A DNA stretch of 64,000 bases from Lonicera japonica (GCA_021464415.1 CM038463.1:7641204-7705203), one strand, 5' to 3'; counted from the stretch's first letter, positions 46,001-58,205 are shown. A program made the numbers and translations. The notes: generated by a model from the sequence alone, not told the origin.

Positions 46001-46371
46001 GGGCAGTCGAAGTGGGCACTTATCGAAATGATGGGCAAAGAATCAAATGCAAAGGGATTAAAGACGAGGATTTGGAGGAGTTTCTTGATAGTGTGGGAGC
46101 GGTTGGTGGGCTGAAGTCGACGGGCCAATATTGGACTGTTTATAGTTCCGCACATCAAATGGGTAGTTGTAGAATGGGTGCTAATGAAGAAGAGGGTGCT
46201 GTCGATGAGAATGGGGAGAGTTGGGAAGCAAAAGGGTTGTTTGTATGTGATGGCAGTGTGCTGCCAAGTGCTGTTGGGGTCAATCCTATGATTACTATTG
46301 AAGCAACTGCTTATTGTATCTCAAAGAAGATTGGTGAGGCCTTAAAGAAAGGGAAATTTTTAGATGATTGA
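43071..46371 (+). CDS. Long-chain-alcohol oxidase (FAO), frame broken by two +1 insertions
   Basis: The family is a membrane-associated FAD enzyme of the GMC oxidoreductase superfamily that oxidises long-chain fatty alcohols to aldehydes (EC 1.1.3.20). Exons are 43071-43286, 43381-43650 and 44621-46371, joined in phase 0. Exon 1 gives the N terminus ([15 protein letters not shown]). Exon 2 holds hydrophobic segments ([16 protein letters not shown], then [15 protein letters not shown]). Exon 3 carries the FAD-binding motif [20 protein letters not shown], the [11 protein letters not shown] region and the GMC C-terminal domain ending [10 protein letters not shown] and [17 protein letters not shown]. 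The frame changes by +1 within the A-rich stretch 44674-44685 and again at the AAAA of 44829-44832; discounting one base at each gives about 744 residues, the normal length. From 44833 to the stop the frame is intact (an internal ATG lies at 44974). It is either a recent pseudogene or holds two homopolymer sequence errors. Confidence 0.88.
44215..44296 (-). tRNA. tRNA-Ser(GCU)-like, antisense in intron 2 of the alcohol oxidase gene
   Basis: Read on the minus strand it starts GTTGCTTTGGCCGAGTGGTT, has the anticodon loop CTGCTAA (anticodon GCT) on a TGTGC/GTACA stem, a long variable arm as in class II tRNAs, and ends CAGGCAAC. The acceptor arm GTTGCTT pairs with AGGCAAC and the discriminator is G. 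The T arm has one mismatch (GAGAG/CTCCC) and TTTGAAT replaces TTCGAAT, so it may be a weak gene or a pseudogene. Confidence 0.6.
44456..44536 (-). tRNA. Second tRNA-Ser(GCU)-like sequence, antisense
   Basis: It has the same architecture as the one 160 bp to its left. It starts GTCGCTTTGGCTGAGTTGTT, has the anticodon loop CTGCTAA and ends CAGGCGAC with a fully pairing acceptor stem (one G-T). The T loop is canonical (TTCGAAT), but the D loop has GTTGTTAA in place of GTGGTTAA and the discriminator is T, so function is uncertain. Confidence 0.55.
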
Positions 46372-46880
46372 TTTTTTGTGTAACTTAAATAGTCAGGCTC
46401 TTTTATCTCATTCTCTTTGTAGGAAATATTTGGTGGTGTGTATTTGTGTATAAGAATCTCGAATTAATAATCTTTATTTTCATTTTTGGCATCTCAAATG
46501 TAAGATAATCAATTAATATAGTCAAGGTTATTATATTTATATCACCTTTTTAGTATAGGTGGTGGGTAGATAAATCCGGAGTAGGGGTGCCAAGGACCGC
46601 ATTCATGATTGCATTTAACCACCAGCAAGATTAATGATATTAAAATAATACTTCACAAAATGTATTTTAACACTTTAAAATTATCTTTAAATGACAACAA
46701 AGTATTCCTAAAAAAATCACATAAATTATTATTAAAAATGATTTTGAGTGTAAAGTATTTTTGTAGAGTACTAAAATCATTACCTATGTAAAATTTAATT
46801 TGTTTATCACTCAAACGTTGTGAATACATATATATATATATATATACACTCCCACTATTATGGTTAGGATGGTAAAATAA
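46372..46880. other. 3' flank of the alcohol oxidase gene
   Basis: 3' UTR followed by AT-rich DNA with a TA microsatellite at about 46828-46847. No gene is seen. Confidence 0.4.
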
Positions 46881-46889
46881 TAAAATTAA

Positions 46890-47380
46890 GACTAAATGAC
46901 ACTCCAAGCTAAACGTTAATTTCAATTTGCACCCTAATCAAATTTTTAGGACAATTTGCACCCTAAAAATATTATTTGTTACAACCAAAACAAATATTAT
47001 TTGTTTCAATCAAAACAACTTGGTTATTCTGGCCAATTCTTGAACGGGCAACCAACACAAGAGTCGAGTGCACATTTTTCAAGGGCAATTTCGGCAAAAA
47101 AACCAATTGAAAAAATGAAACAAATGACAAAATGGCACATTATTCACATTACAACGGCTTTTGTCATTTGTTGATCTATTTCAATGTGTTTTGCCTAAAT
47201 TACCCTTCAAAAACACACACAACTCCCTTGTGCTGGTCATCACTTTAAAAACTGGCTGCAAATGACCAAACAAGTTTGATTGCAACAAATTATGCGTAGA
47301 GTGCCAATTATCTTGAAAACTAGTTTTGGGTGCAAATTGAAATCAACGTTTAGTTTGGAGTGCATTAGTGTCGCTTACTC
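46890..47380. mobile_element. MULE-type MITE with 9-bp target duplication TAAAATTAA
   Basis: Perfect TAAAATTAA copies flank it at 46881-46889 and 47381-47389. Terminal inverted repeats share CACTCCAA.CTAAACGTT and ATTTCAATTTGCACCC with their reverse complement near 47325-47370. There is no real ORF. Confidence 0.88.
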
Positions 47381-47690
47381 TAAAATTAATTAGTAGATAA
47401 ATTGTTAGGAACTATTTCACTATGTTATGCGAGAGTTTGACTCGCATCCAAAAGAAAATCATCCAATCAAAAGAAACACCAGTTTGTTAATGAAGGACAA
47501 AGCAACTTATTAAATATGATTCCAAAACCAAACAGAGTTTATCCTAATTTTCTTTATATCAAGCTCAAAATGATCCCCATACATATCAGGAGGGGAGGAA
47601 ACAATAAGAGTAGATAGGATTCAACACAAAAATGAACAAAGCTTGGCTTTAGAAAAATAACACTATTGTATAAGAGATGAGGGGATTTCC

Positions 47691-50600
47691 TCAACTAGCT
47701 GAGGCTTTAACTGCTTTTTCAGCCGCATCATCGAGATCTTCTGCTGTAACTAATGTCATACCACTCTCCTGTAAACACATACATACATTGTGAGATAATA
47801 ATCACAGGATTTCGATACTGCGGAGAGATGGGTTTCGAATTTACCTTCAGAATCCTCTTCCCTTGGTCAACATTGGTGCCTTCAAGACGAACCTACAACT
47901 GGTACTTTCAGTGCAACCTATAACACAAGTCCAAACACAATTTAAACAGCTGCACACCTAACAGCATGTAGGTTGTATAAGAATTGAAATTTCAATTTAT
48001 CAAGGGTAAAAAGTCAGTCCACACTCAATTAGCAGAATCAAAGATTCAAAGTTATATCTTTTAATTGTTGATCGGGACAATTACACTTGCGTCCCCTATG
48101 TTCTCGAAAATCACAATGACCACCCACATGTTTGGCAGCTTTCAATTATAATCCACTTGCAATAAGTTTTGGAAATTCTAATGCATCAGGTTAAAAATCA
48201 TAACATTTACAAAAGGAATTTAGAAACATATGGTATCTCAGCTGGGTGTATTCACTGTATGGTTGTAAAAAAAAATGGTGGGTGTACTAAACTCAAAATT
48301 CAAGGGTAATCCCTTGTCGGTAAGTACTAAACTGAGGACATCTTTTAGCATCTCCTCTTGATATCTTATTATGCTTCCTCCTCAAATTAAGTTTCCCACT
48401 TTCCCTTTTAGGATGCCTCAAGTTAAAATTCTCATTTCTAAAATCAACATACCAATTTACAAAATCTTATGTTAAATCCAATGCAAGACTCACATGTTTA
48501 GCAGCGTTGACAATTCCACTAGCGATCACATCACATTTCATTATTCCTCCAAAAATGTTCACCAAAATTGCTTTCACCTTATCATCCGATGTCAAAATTT
48601 TGAAAGCCTCGACAACCTGTTCCATGTGTAATAACAAGTAGGTGAATATTTTTGGGGCAACTTGGCTCAAACCCACATATGGCAATTTTGTGCATTCTAA
48701 AAATTAGAGGCACAAACTATCCCACTAAATGCTATCTTAATTACAGCAAGGTAATAAGGGCAATGTCATCCTGTAAACAACAGAATTGATATCGTAGAAA
48801 GAACGATTACCTGGCCTTCTGAAGCATTGCCACCTACGTCAAGAAAATTGGCAGGAGTACCTCCATGCAACTTAATTATATCCATGGTTGCCATTGCCAA
48901 TCCAGCACCATTCACCATGCAACCAATTTCTCCGTCTAAGCCAATATAATTCAGGTCTGCTTTTGCTGCAGCAACCTGTCATAAGTTCAAAAGAAACATA
49001 TATGAAAACTCACAAGCTTTCTCGTTAATTGACGGACGTGATATGCTTTTCTAATTCTTGTTGGTTTTCTATGTTCCTCTTTTCAGATTTAACCAGAATG
49101 AGACCACACAACTGTAACCGTCAAGATTCAGGGGCCATAAAAATGTTGGCTGGCAATCTTGTTTTAGAAACACATCAACAAGAGGAAGAAATTAAGTGTA
49201 CTTCTATATTTACATGTGGAGTATGGGAGTATATAAGTGTATGGTGCTTGAATATACCTATATTTGCGAGTGTTATTTGGGCATCTTCATCAATAATGTC
49301 AGAAAACTGAGTTTAGTGGATTAATTGCCCCCTCGGCTATAATGGTAAATGCAAATAAAATACAAATCTCCAGTAGGGGTGAAACACTAACAAAATATCC
49401 TTCACAACTGAAGGTTAAGCCCTATACAAAACCGAAAAAAGTACCAAAATAACAAACATCTCTGAAATCAACTCTCATGGTCATGTTTTGCATTAAATAA
49501 GCACATGAAAGTCTTCAGATAAATTTGACAACAAAGAATAGAATTACCTCGCGAGGATCCTCCTGTGATGGATCACGATAAGCAAATATCTCTTTTTGAC
49601 GGTAAGCAGCATTATCATCAAAGTTCAGCTTTGCATCAGCAGCCACCAGCTGCTTATCAGATGTCTCTGCAATGGGATTAATCTGGCCAAGAAGTACAAA
49701 GTTAAATATCCACAAAAGCGAAGGAAAACACACACATACCAAAAAGGCAGAAAAACACTAGACAATAAATAAACGTCACCCCAAAAAGATCAAAATTATG
49801 CAGCAATTGGGATAATGTAAGTAAATTCTTACTTCCAACAATGTGCAGTCGCATTCACAGAAAAGCTTATATAACTTCTTCACTTGTTCCATCGAAGCCT
49901 GTTTGTCAGCCACCTGGGGAGCCAAACCATCTACAACTTTGGCAGCATCCTCATCGGTAATTCCTTTAAAAACATCAATAGGTACCTGGGCAGACACAAA
50001 ATATGAATCAGTATTCAATTGCCCAAGAATATACAAGGAAAACCACAGATGCAAACAGCAATGTTGACTAGTTGAAAGATAAGACATCAAAAAACCTTTA
50101 TAATCATGTCAGGGAATTTCTCTGCAAGGTCTTCAATGCTAGTTCCTCCCTTTTTGCATGCAATTATAAGCTGGAGAACACAAAATGACTATAAACACCT
50201 TGACGTCAAAGGATCAAGTTCACATGATAAAAGGTGATATAATAGCAGCAAAATGTTATTGGATTTGGTGTAATTAAGTACAAAAAGCCAACTTAATGAA
50301 CAAAAACTGTAACTCCTAAAGGTCAAATAAACACAACTCAAATACTGGGCCAAATATTACATTTCAGTAAATGGAAGTATTTTAGAACTGATGCAGATAA
50401 CAATTGTAGCAAGCACACCCACAAAACAGGTATAGCAGGAAGCAAAAGCATGAAGATGTGATAAGAAACAACAATTGGAAATATAATTTGAACTTCTTAA
50501 CTGACTAAATAATTTTTCCAACTACAAGCACTAAGGAAATACAGCAATTAACAACTTACAGGTCCAGCAGATGCACGATCAAGAGTGATAGCAAAGTACA

Positions 50601-53600
50601 TCTCATTGACAAGTGACAGCTTTTCGCACAAGTAAACCTGAAATAACACGTAAGACAATGACTTTAATTTTCTGCGTAACATGTAAGTTTTTCTCTAATA
50701 ACTAACTGAAGTTTGTACTGCTGCCAGCACAAAGTAGTAGAAATTAAATGTTCACTTATCAAAATTTAAAAAGATTTGGAGCTTTTATTATTATCACATA
50801 TCAACTGATATTCCCGCAAACATAAACTTCATACCAGGAAAGTGGTGTGGCTTGCACCCTAGATATTTATCAAGTGATATTTCTTTAGAATATGATATAG
50901 TTTAATTTCATCATATTTATAGAATGAAACAAAATTTTCAGTTTATATTTGGCAATAGTCAAACTCCGCCAGTGTTACTTCAATGCTGCCGGTCCCAAGC
51001 CCGGGTAAAGGAGGAGGGTTGTGTTAGGCAGTCGGCAGCCAACGTTAAACTTAGTCGAATCTTTATGACATGGACAAACGATATAAGAGTGTTAATGCTA
51101 GGTCGTTGCCCAGAAGCAACGCGCTGGATCGTCCGAGTCCAGTGACAAATGAGCAAGGGCCGCTACATCGCCGCCTGGGTGTAGTGAAAAATAAGCAAGG
51201 GTTCCCGCATCTTTGTGAACGGGTGCGGGTAAAGAAGCTAGTTCATGATAGGAGGATTCGTTTTGGGACTTGGAATATAGGCACACTCACAGGAAAATCG
51301 ATGGAAATAGTTGACACTATGATCAGGAGGAGGATCAATTTCATGTGCCTTCAAGAAACTAAGTGGGTTGGAGCTAAGGCGAAGGAATTAGACACTTCGG
51401 GTTTTAAGCTTTGGTACACTGGCATGGTTAAATCGAGAAATGGAGTGGGTATAATTGTCGACAAATGGTGGAAGAAGGACATTGTAGATGTAAAGAGGGT
51501 AGGAGATAGGATCCTAGCCCTAAAATTCGTAGTGGAGCAGGACACTTTTAATGTGATAAGTGCTTATGCACCTCAAGTCGGGTGTGAAGAACACCTCAAG
51601 ATAAAATTTTGGGAGGACTTAGAAGGCTTGATCCAGGATATACCACTTAGAGAAAAGATTTTCCTAGGAGGGGATCTGAATGGGCACGTAGGGAGCTCTT
51701 CTGAAAACTATAGGGGGGTGCAATGGAGGTTATGGCATTGGGGTGGTAAATACCGAGGGAAAATCTATCCTTGATTTCTCGTCTGCTTATGATCTTATGG
51801 TTGCCAATACATGTTTTAAGAAGCGGGAGGAGCACCTCATCACATACAAGAGTGGGGCAGCATGCTCGCAGATCGATTTCTTCCTCTTTAGGAAAGGAGA
51901 TCGAAAGAGTTGTATGGACTGTAAAGTCATACCTGGAGAGAGCTTGACTACCCAACATAGAGTCCTGGTGATGGATATACGAGTTAAGGGGAAAGTGAAG
52001 AGAAGGGGCCAAGGTAAGGTTTCAAGGATTAGATGGTGGCATTTGAAGGGTGAAAAACAAAGGATCTTTCAACACAAGGTGCTGGAGGGAGGGTTTTGGG
52101 AGGCAAACGGAAGCGCAAATGATATGTGGGACAAGGCGGCCGAGGGGATCAGGAAGATAGCTAAAGAGACGCTGGGTGAATCAAGAGGGTGTGGACCTAG
52201 GGATAAAGAATCTTGGTGGTGGGATGATAGTGTACAAGATAAAGTTAAGGTAAAAAGGAAATGCTTTAAAGCTTGGTCTCTATGTAAGAATGCGGAAAAT
52301 TGGGAATCTTACAAAGAAGCAAAGAAAGAGACTAAGAAGGCGGTGAGTGAGTCGAGGACTAAAGCTTTTGATGGATTATACCAATCTTTAGGCACCAAAG
52401 CTGGGGAAAAAGCTATTTACCGACTTGCTAAAGGTCGAGAAAGGAAGACAAAAGACTTGGATCAAGTGAGAGCATTAAGGACGAAGAAGGTAATGTCTTG
52501 GTTAAAGAACAAGACATACAAGAGAGATGGAAGAACTATTTTCACAAATTATTTAATGAAGGTTACGAGATTTTAGCATGTGGAGATGAGCTGAACATGC
52601 GAGAGGATGACCAAAATTTCACCTTTTATCGCAGAATTCAAGAAAAGGAAGTGAAAGAAGCATTGATACGAATGGATAGTGGTAAAGCAGTTGGGCCAGA
52701 TAGTATACCTATTGAGGTTTGGAAGGGTCTAGGTGATAAAGGCATTGGTTGGCTCACAAGGTTTTTCAACAAGATATTGAGGTCAAAGAAGATGCCGGAA
52801 GAATGGAGGAGAAGCACCCTAATCCCGATTTATAAGAATAAAGGGGATATACAAAATTGCGCCAATTACAGGGGGATTAAACTCATGAGTCATACTATGA
52901 AGTTATGGGAAAGGGTGATTGAGCGGAGACTAAGAAAAGAAACCAGCATTTTAGATAATCAATTTGGTTTTATGCCCGGAAGGTCGACCATGGAAGCAAT
53001 TTACTTGTTGCGGCGTTTGATGGAGCAATATCGGAGGGATCAAAAGGACCTACACATGGTTTTCATTGACTTGGAGAAGGCGTACGATAGGGTACCCAGA
53101 GAGATTTTGTGGAAAGCCCTAGAGAAGAAAGGGGTTAGGATTGCCTATATTCGTGTTATCAAGGACATGTATGAAGGAGCTATGACTAGTGTGAGAACAC
53201 ATAGTGGGTCCACAGAAGATTTTCCTATAACTATAGGACTACACCAAGGGTCAGCTTTGAGCCCTTATCTGTTTACCTTGGTCTTGGATGTACTCACGGA
53301 ACACATTCAAGAGCCAGCACCGCGATGTATGCTGTTTGCAGATGATATTGTCCTAGTGGGTGAGTCCAGAGAAGAGCTAAATGGGAAGGTGGAAACTTGG
53401 AGACAAAATTTAGAAGCGCATGGCTTTCGTTTAAGCAGAAGTAAGACAGAATACATGGAGTGCAAGTTCAATAAAAGGCGGAGCACTACTAACTTAGAGG
53501 TAAAAGTTGGGGATAATGTCATACCACAAGTCACTCGGTTTAAGTATCTTGGATCCATTATACAAGAAGATGGGGAGATAGAGGGAGATGTAAATCACCG

Positions 53601-56558
53601 GATTCAAGCAGGATGGTTGAAATGGAGGAAAGCTTCGGGTGTATTATGTGATAAAAAGGTACCACTCAAGTTAAAAGGAAAATTCTATCGTACCGCGGTT
53701 AGACCAGCAATGTTGTATGGGACTGAGTGTTGGGCGGTCAAAAGCCAACACGAGAATAAACTAAGTGTAGCTGAGATGAGAATGTTGAGATGGATGAGTG
53801 GCAAGACTAGGAAAGATAAGATCAGGAATGTTACCATCAGAGAGGGAGTTGGGGTGGCACCTATTACAGAAAAGATGGTTGAATCTCGACTTAGATGGGT
53901 TGGGCATGTATGGAGGAGACCTGCAGATGCCATGGTTAGGAGAGTTGATCATATGGAGGGAAGCCTAGTTGTTAGAGGCAGAGGAAGACCTAGAAAAACT
54001 ATAGGTGAAACTATTAAGAAGGATTTAGAGGCGAATGGTTTCACTAGAGATATGATTCACGACAGACCACTATGGCGTCGTTTGATCCATGTAGCCGACC
54101 CCACCTAGTGGGATAAAGGCTTGTTGTTGTTGTTGTTGTATATTTGGCAATAGTCAGGCATCGATCCAAACTTCTTTACCGTGTAAAATGCGAAACAACT
54201 GAAAAAATTGCAACAATAGATGTTGGGGTTTCTTGAGATTATGCCAATAAAATATCCCTGTCATATAAAATATATAAACAGTGTCGCACCTTGCTGACAA
54301 TTTTGCCTTGAGGTCCAGTTTGTTTGGTGACAAGTATCTGTCCAAGCATCTTGCCTGTGAAATATAATAAATATCAGGTTAAATAGTTAATAACCGGTCA
54401 GAAAGTTGACATGCATAATTAGTGACACCACAAAAATTTCTCCTGACAGAGCCTTTGGTGCTATATTAAGAATCATTAAGAGAATAATAAATTAATCAAA
54501 AAAGTTCTAAATAACCATTCTGGTCAAATATTTAGACATGCTGCCTTGGCATTAACAACTTCACAACCTAAAGAGATTCAACGGTATACAACTACTTCCG
54601 TTAATGTTGAATAAATATTTCCTCCAAAATAATAGCAGCATAACCTAGTCTTTAACATAAATAAATTAACATAAAAATTCAATGTCTAATAGAAGTTACC
54701 AGCTCGTTATATATGGGCATATATATGAACAGTTCCATAGACTCAAACGATATAACAGAAGACAAAAAAAGATTTTATCACAAGAAAACATTAATTCAGC
54801 TTTCTTAGAAAGCATAAACATGGAGCATCACCCTGGCATTTGAGGAGTGGAAAGACAAATCAGGGCATGCACCAAAGGCAAAACTCCTGCCTATCCAATT
54901 GGAAAGGCCTCATTGGCATGTATCAGGGGGCAGAGGGACAAGTAGGCCATAACAATGGGGGTTATGTGAGACATAAACCGACAAATCACTAATTATGCAC
55001 ACAAGAAGGTTATGTTGTAGGAAGTTAGTGATCTCGAAACAGTTCCAGAAGAATTCCAATGGGCTCTTGCATGATCAAAATCCTCAACTTTCTATAATTT
55101 CCACAGGAAAGCACATGAGACAGGGAGATACGCATATCTTTAACTAATGCCAAGTTCTTTAGGAAAAAAAAGTATAAATCATTAAAAATAAGTGAAAACA
55201 TAAATAAATAGATAAAATAAAAAGATAAACAACTTCAGGTGTAAATATATATATATAACGTAACAACAAAATCCTATCAGATACAACTGATAAATAGAAC
55301 TAATCCGCAGTACCAGCTAGTTCTTCAACCTGATCAGACTTGACAATATGAACTCCACCCTTGAGACCACTTGTGAAAGTTCCCAAGCCCCGTCCACCAG
55401 CAAGGATTTGACTTTTAACCACCAACTGCAACAGGAACAAAGTCAATATTGCTCATTCACCTTCTAAACTGTACAGACCTGAGTCATGTGAAAAAGAAAT
55501 AGGAAAATAACTGGAAAGGAAGAAGTCCAAAATATAACTTTCATATTATTTGGAACTTAAAACACACACAACAATCAAACTCCATTAAATACAGATATTA
55601 AATCAAGTAAGAGTACCACTATAAATCAAGCCAAAAGAATAGCCTCCGGTAATTGTTCATACATTTTTCAGAATTTCTCAGCGTCCAAACAGGTATAGAC
55701 AAATTAATGACATGAACTTTTAGAACTTCTGGATCAATTACCTCATTTTCATTGGGAAATACATCCTTAATCACCTTCCTGACTTCCTCAACAGAAGAAA
55801 CGGCAACACCTTTTGGAACATTGACTCCATGTTTGCTCATCAATTCAGCTCCCTAATGTTCAGAATACCAACAAGTATTTTAATCATGGTGTGCAATCAA
55901 CAATTGCATGTAAACATCTTCTCCTTACAAACTAAACCATATCAAACAAGTGATTGAAACTCTATTTTGAATTTTATTTCCAATTTTCTCAAATCTATCA
56001 TCGTATATAATCAACAGTAGATAAAGTGCTGAGTATGTGATTTTCTCAAATTTATCATTGCTCATGAATTCAGTTCCCTAATTTTCAGAACACTAACGCG
56101 AAATTAATCATGGTGTGCGATCAACAATTGCAGTAAACATCTCCTCCATATGAATTAAATTACATCAAAAGATTCAAAACATGAGACTGAATCTCTATTT
56201 TGAGATCATTGCTTATAATGATAATCACAGAGTATATAACTGCGGGTATATGTGTGATTTAGGTACACAAATGATGATAGTGAATGCAGAGGAATTAAAC
56301 TACATCAAAACAGCAGATTGAATCTCTATTTTGACTTTTATTTTCAATTCTCTCAAACCTAACATTGTATATAATGATAATCAAACAATATATAAGTGCG
56401 AGTATGTGTGTGATTTAGTTATACAGACGAGGATATTGTCGGAAGAGAATCGTGACCTGATATTCATGGATGTTAAGACGTCGAAGCTGCTGTTGCTGCC
56501 ATTCTCCCGCAACTGAGAGAGAACGAGATGCGAGCTTTCTGAGCAATCCTCTCACCAT
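47691..56558 (-). CDS. Succinate--CoA ligase [ADP-forming] subunit beta, mitochondrial
   Basis: Beta subunit of the TCA-cycle enzyme that converts succinyl-CoA to succinate with formation of a nucleoside triphosphate in the mitochondrial matrix. Twelve exons in transcript order: 56558-56457, 55852-55742, 55425-55314, 54354-54290, 50637-50560, 50170-50096, 49985-49833, 49682-49548, 48975-48811, 48616-48494, 47917-47845 and 47768-47691; all but the exon 3-4 junction are phase 0. The N terminus [18 protein letters not shown] is a typical presequence, followed by [14 protein letters not shown]. The ATP-grasp half includes [13 protein letters not shown]. The ligase signature is [20 protein letters not shown], and [12 protein letters not shown] follows. 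Expected length is about 422 residues, as in the family. Exon 11 has one extra base near 47893 (AACCTAC on the plus strand), which would bring an early stop. The same base creates an acceptor that would start exon 11 at 47892 and keep frame with loss of eight residues. Intron 4 holds an RTE LINE. Confidence 0.93.
50944..50961. repeat. Left target-site duplication of the RTE LINE (18 bp)
   Basis: TATATTTGGCAATAGTCA here is repeated exactly at 54139-54156. Confidence 0.95.
50962..54138 (+). mobile_element. Full-length RTE-type non-LTR retrotransposon (LINE)
   Basis: The element spans a 5' end with GCCGGTCCCAAGCCCGGGTA, one endonuclease-reverse transcriptase coding region, and a 3' end CCCCACCTAGTGGGATAAAG followed by a (TTG)n tail, the signature of plant RTE LINEs. 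Perfect 18-bp target duplications lie on both sides. It sits antisense in intron 4 of the succinyl-CoA ligase gene, making that intron 3.65 kb long. The intact target duplication suggests a recent insertion. Confidence 0.95.
51070..54108 (+). pseudogene. RTE LINE ORF: AP endonuclease plus reverse transcriptase, two compensating frameshifts
   Basis: The first part (51070-about 51722) is the apurinic-like endonuclease that nicks target DNA ([37 protein letters not shown]). One extra base near 51721 shifts the frame. The next part (to about 52471) completes the endonuclease ([22 protein letters not shown]). A missing base near 52471 returns to the first frame for the reverse transcriptase: [75 protein letters not shown] and the catalytic LFADDIVL near 53331-53354. 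It ends with a basic segment ([13 protein letters not shown]). With two frameshifts it is probably not autonomous as read; the family protein would be about 1000 residues. Confidence 0.92.
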
Positions 56559-56859
56559 TCTTTAGATCTCTCGTTCGAGACAATGATCGATGCTAGAGAA
56601 AGAAGAGAGATTGAGAAATTGAATCGAAAGTGTGGAAAAAAATGGTGAGGTCTCAAATCATATAACTTCTTCTTGAGAGAGAATGTCGGAGAAATACGAC
56701 CGCGCCGGAGAGGGGAAAATAGAGGATGCAATTAGGGCTTTTTTTTTCCCCTTCTTCCTTAATAAAATTCTTACTTTAATACTTTTATTTACAGTAAAAA
56801 TATAATTCTATGATTTGTACCAGAATATTTCTCCTAAGGTGGGAACTAGGCTATGTAGT
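56559..56859 (-). promoter_or_regulatory. 5' UTR and upstream region of the succinyl-CoA ligase gene
   Basis: Just upstream of the ATG (minus strand) the leader is fairly GC-rich (TTCTCCGGCGCGGTCGTAT type at about 56696-56715), followed by an AAGCCCTAATTGC block, which is like the telobox/AAACCCTA element often seen in housekeeping plant promoters. The hAT element at 56860 limits the promoter to about 300 bp. The transcription start is not determined. Confidence 0.35.
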
Positions 56860-57675
56860 TAGGGCCGGGACCAATTCGCTTCCTTGAAAAATTTTGAAAA
56901 ACTATTTATTTTATAACGGTTTTGTTTTAACTATATTTTTCAAAAGAATCGGTTTTAACGGTTTGGTTCATCCGATTTGTTGATTAACCGTTAGTAAGAG
57001 AAAAATCGAAATTAGAATATTAACCAAAATTAACCGAATAATGATTGAGAACCAGTATTGCAAAGGAATCGTTGAGAAACCAGTTCTTTAGTGAATAACC
57101 GTTAAGAACCATTAGCAATTTCATTGAAACAACATGCACAAAGTTGAATTCAAAAACTCAAAAAGTCAAAATGTCCAACATTTCAAGTCCAACAAATACA
57201 TACATACATGTTTGACATATTAACTAGTGCAAGTTGTTCAAAAAAAAAAAACATTGTTCAAGTGTTTAACTTCTAAGTCTTTAAGAACATGAAACATAAT
57301 AAGCAAATAACATGGTGGCAGCGTGCGGAATAAAGGTGTGACTAAGAGTTAGAGCTAGGGTTTTACGGTCAAAAGAAAGAGGTGAATTGGTGATTTTTGT
57401 TAGGTTTGTTTTATTATTAAGTTTTATACTTTTATTATTATTAAGTATAATATAAATTATATTATATAATAATTATATATATACATGTAAAATTGTAAAG
57501 TGACTAACAATTCCTTAATGGTTTTTGGAAAGAAATTATACTAAGAACCGATAACCGAACCGCTAACTATCTACAAGAACCAAATCGTTAACAAAATTAA
57601 CATAATTTCGAAGAACCGAACCAGTTTTTATTGGTTCTGTTCGGACCGATTCCCGGTTCTAATTTCCCAGCCCTA
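56860..57675. mobile_element. Non-autonomous hAT-type element
   Basis: The left end TAGGGCCGGGACCAATTCG is mirrored by the right end AATTTCCCAGCCCTA. Flanks are TATGTAGT (56852-56859) and TTTGTAGT (57676-57683), an 8-bp target duplication with one mismatch, as expected for hAT. Subterminal regions are rich in AACCG/CGGTT words in both orientations. No transposase is readable. Confidence 0.85.
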
Positions 57676-57683
57676 TTTGTAGT

Positions 57684-58205
57684 GCATGTAAATCTTTCAA
57701 AGCATGTCTAGTAATTGTGTGAAATGATTTGTAATTTCATTTTAATGTTAATAGTTATGTAAATATTAACGTATAAATATAATCTATAAATTAACTTTTA
57801 CGCAATTTGAAAGTATAAAAAAGTATACTCAAATGGTAGTTTTGTAAACATTTGTATAAAATTTGATATAACTAATAAGATACCAACAAATGTTAAATGT
57901 TAATTTATATAATTTAAATTATTTTTTCTTACATTTTTTTATACATAATTGTATCATAATAATGGATCTTATTGTGTAAGTCTAGCTTGATAAACATATT
58001 TCAAATATGTAACTTTTATTAAAATATATATTTTATACTAATATATTTTAATACTAAATGTTGTTGTATTTTAAAGTTCTATAAAAATTTTGAGGACAGA
58101 TAAATTGATGTGGTAGTGCGAATTGGAGGTGTATTTTACACATCTGTTTTACACAAAACGCAAACTTAAAAGACGTTAGAAATCAAATATTTTACAAATT
58201 GTGTG
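57684..58205. other. AT-rich intergenic with dispersed repeat
   Basis: Holds a copy of the repeat also at 2190, 24455 and 38130 (ATGGATCTTATT..TTTCAAATATGTAACTTTTATT at about 57960-58020). No gene is seen. Confidence 0.4.

Noticed and set aside
49029..49310. 93-codon plus-strand ORF in a succinyl-CoA ligase intron
   Set aside because: No domain and AT-rich; lies in intron 8 between well-supported exons of the opposite strand.
51098..53952. Several minus-strand frames within the RTE element
   Set aside because: Shadows of the endonuclease/reverse transcriptase reading frame on the plus strand.
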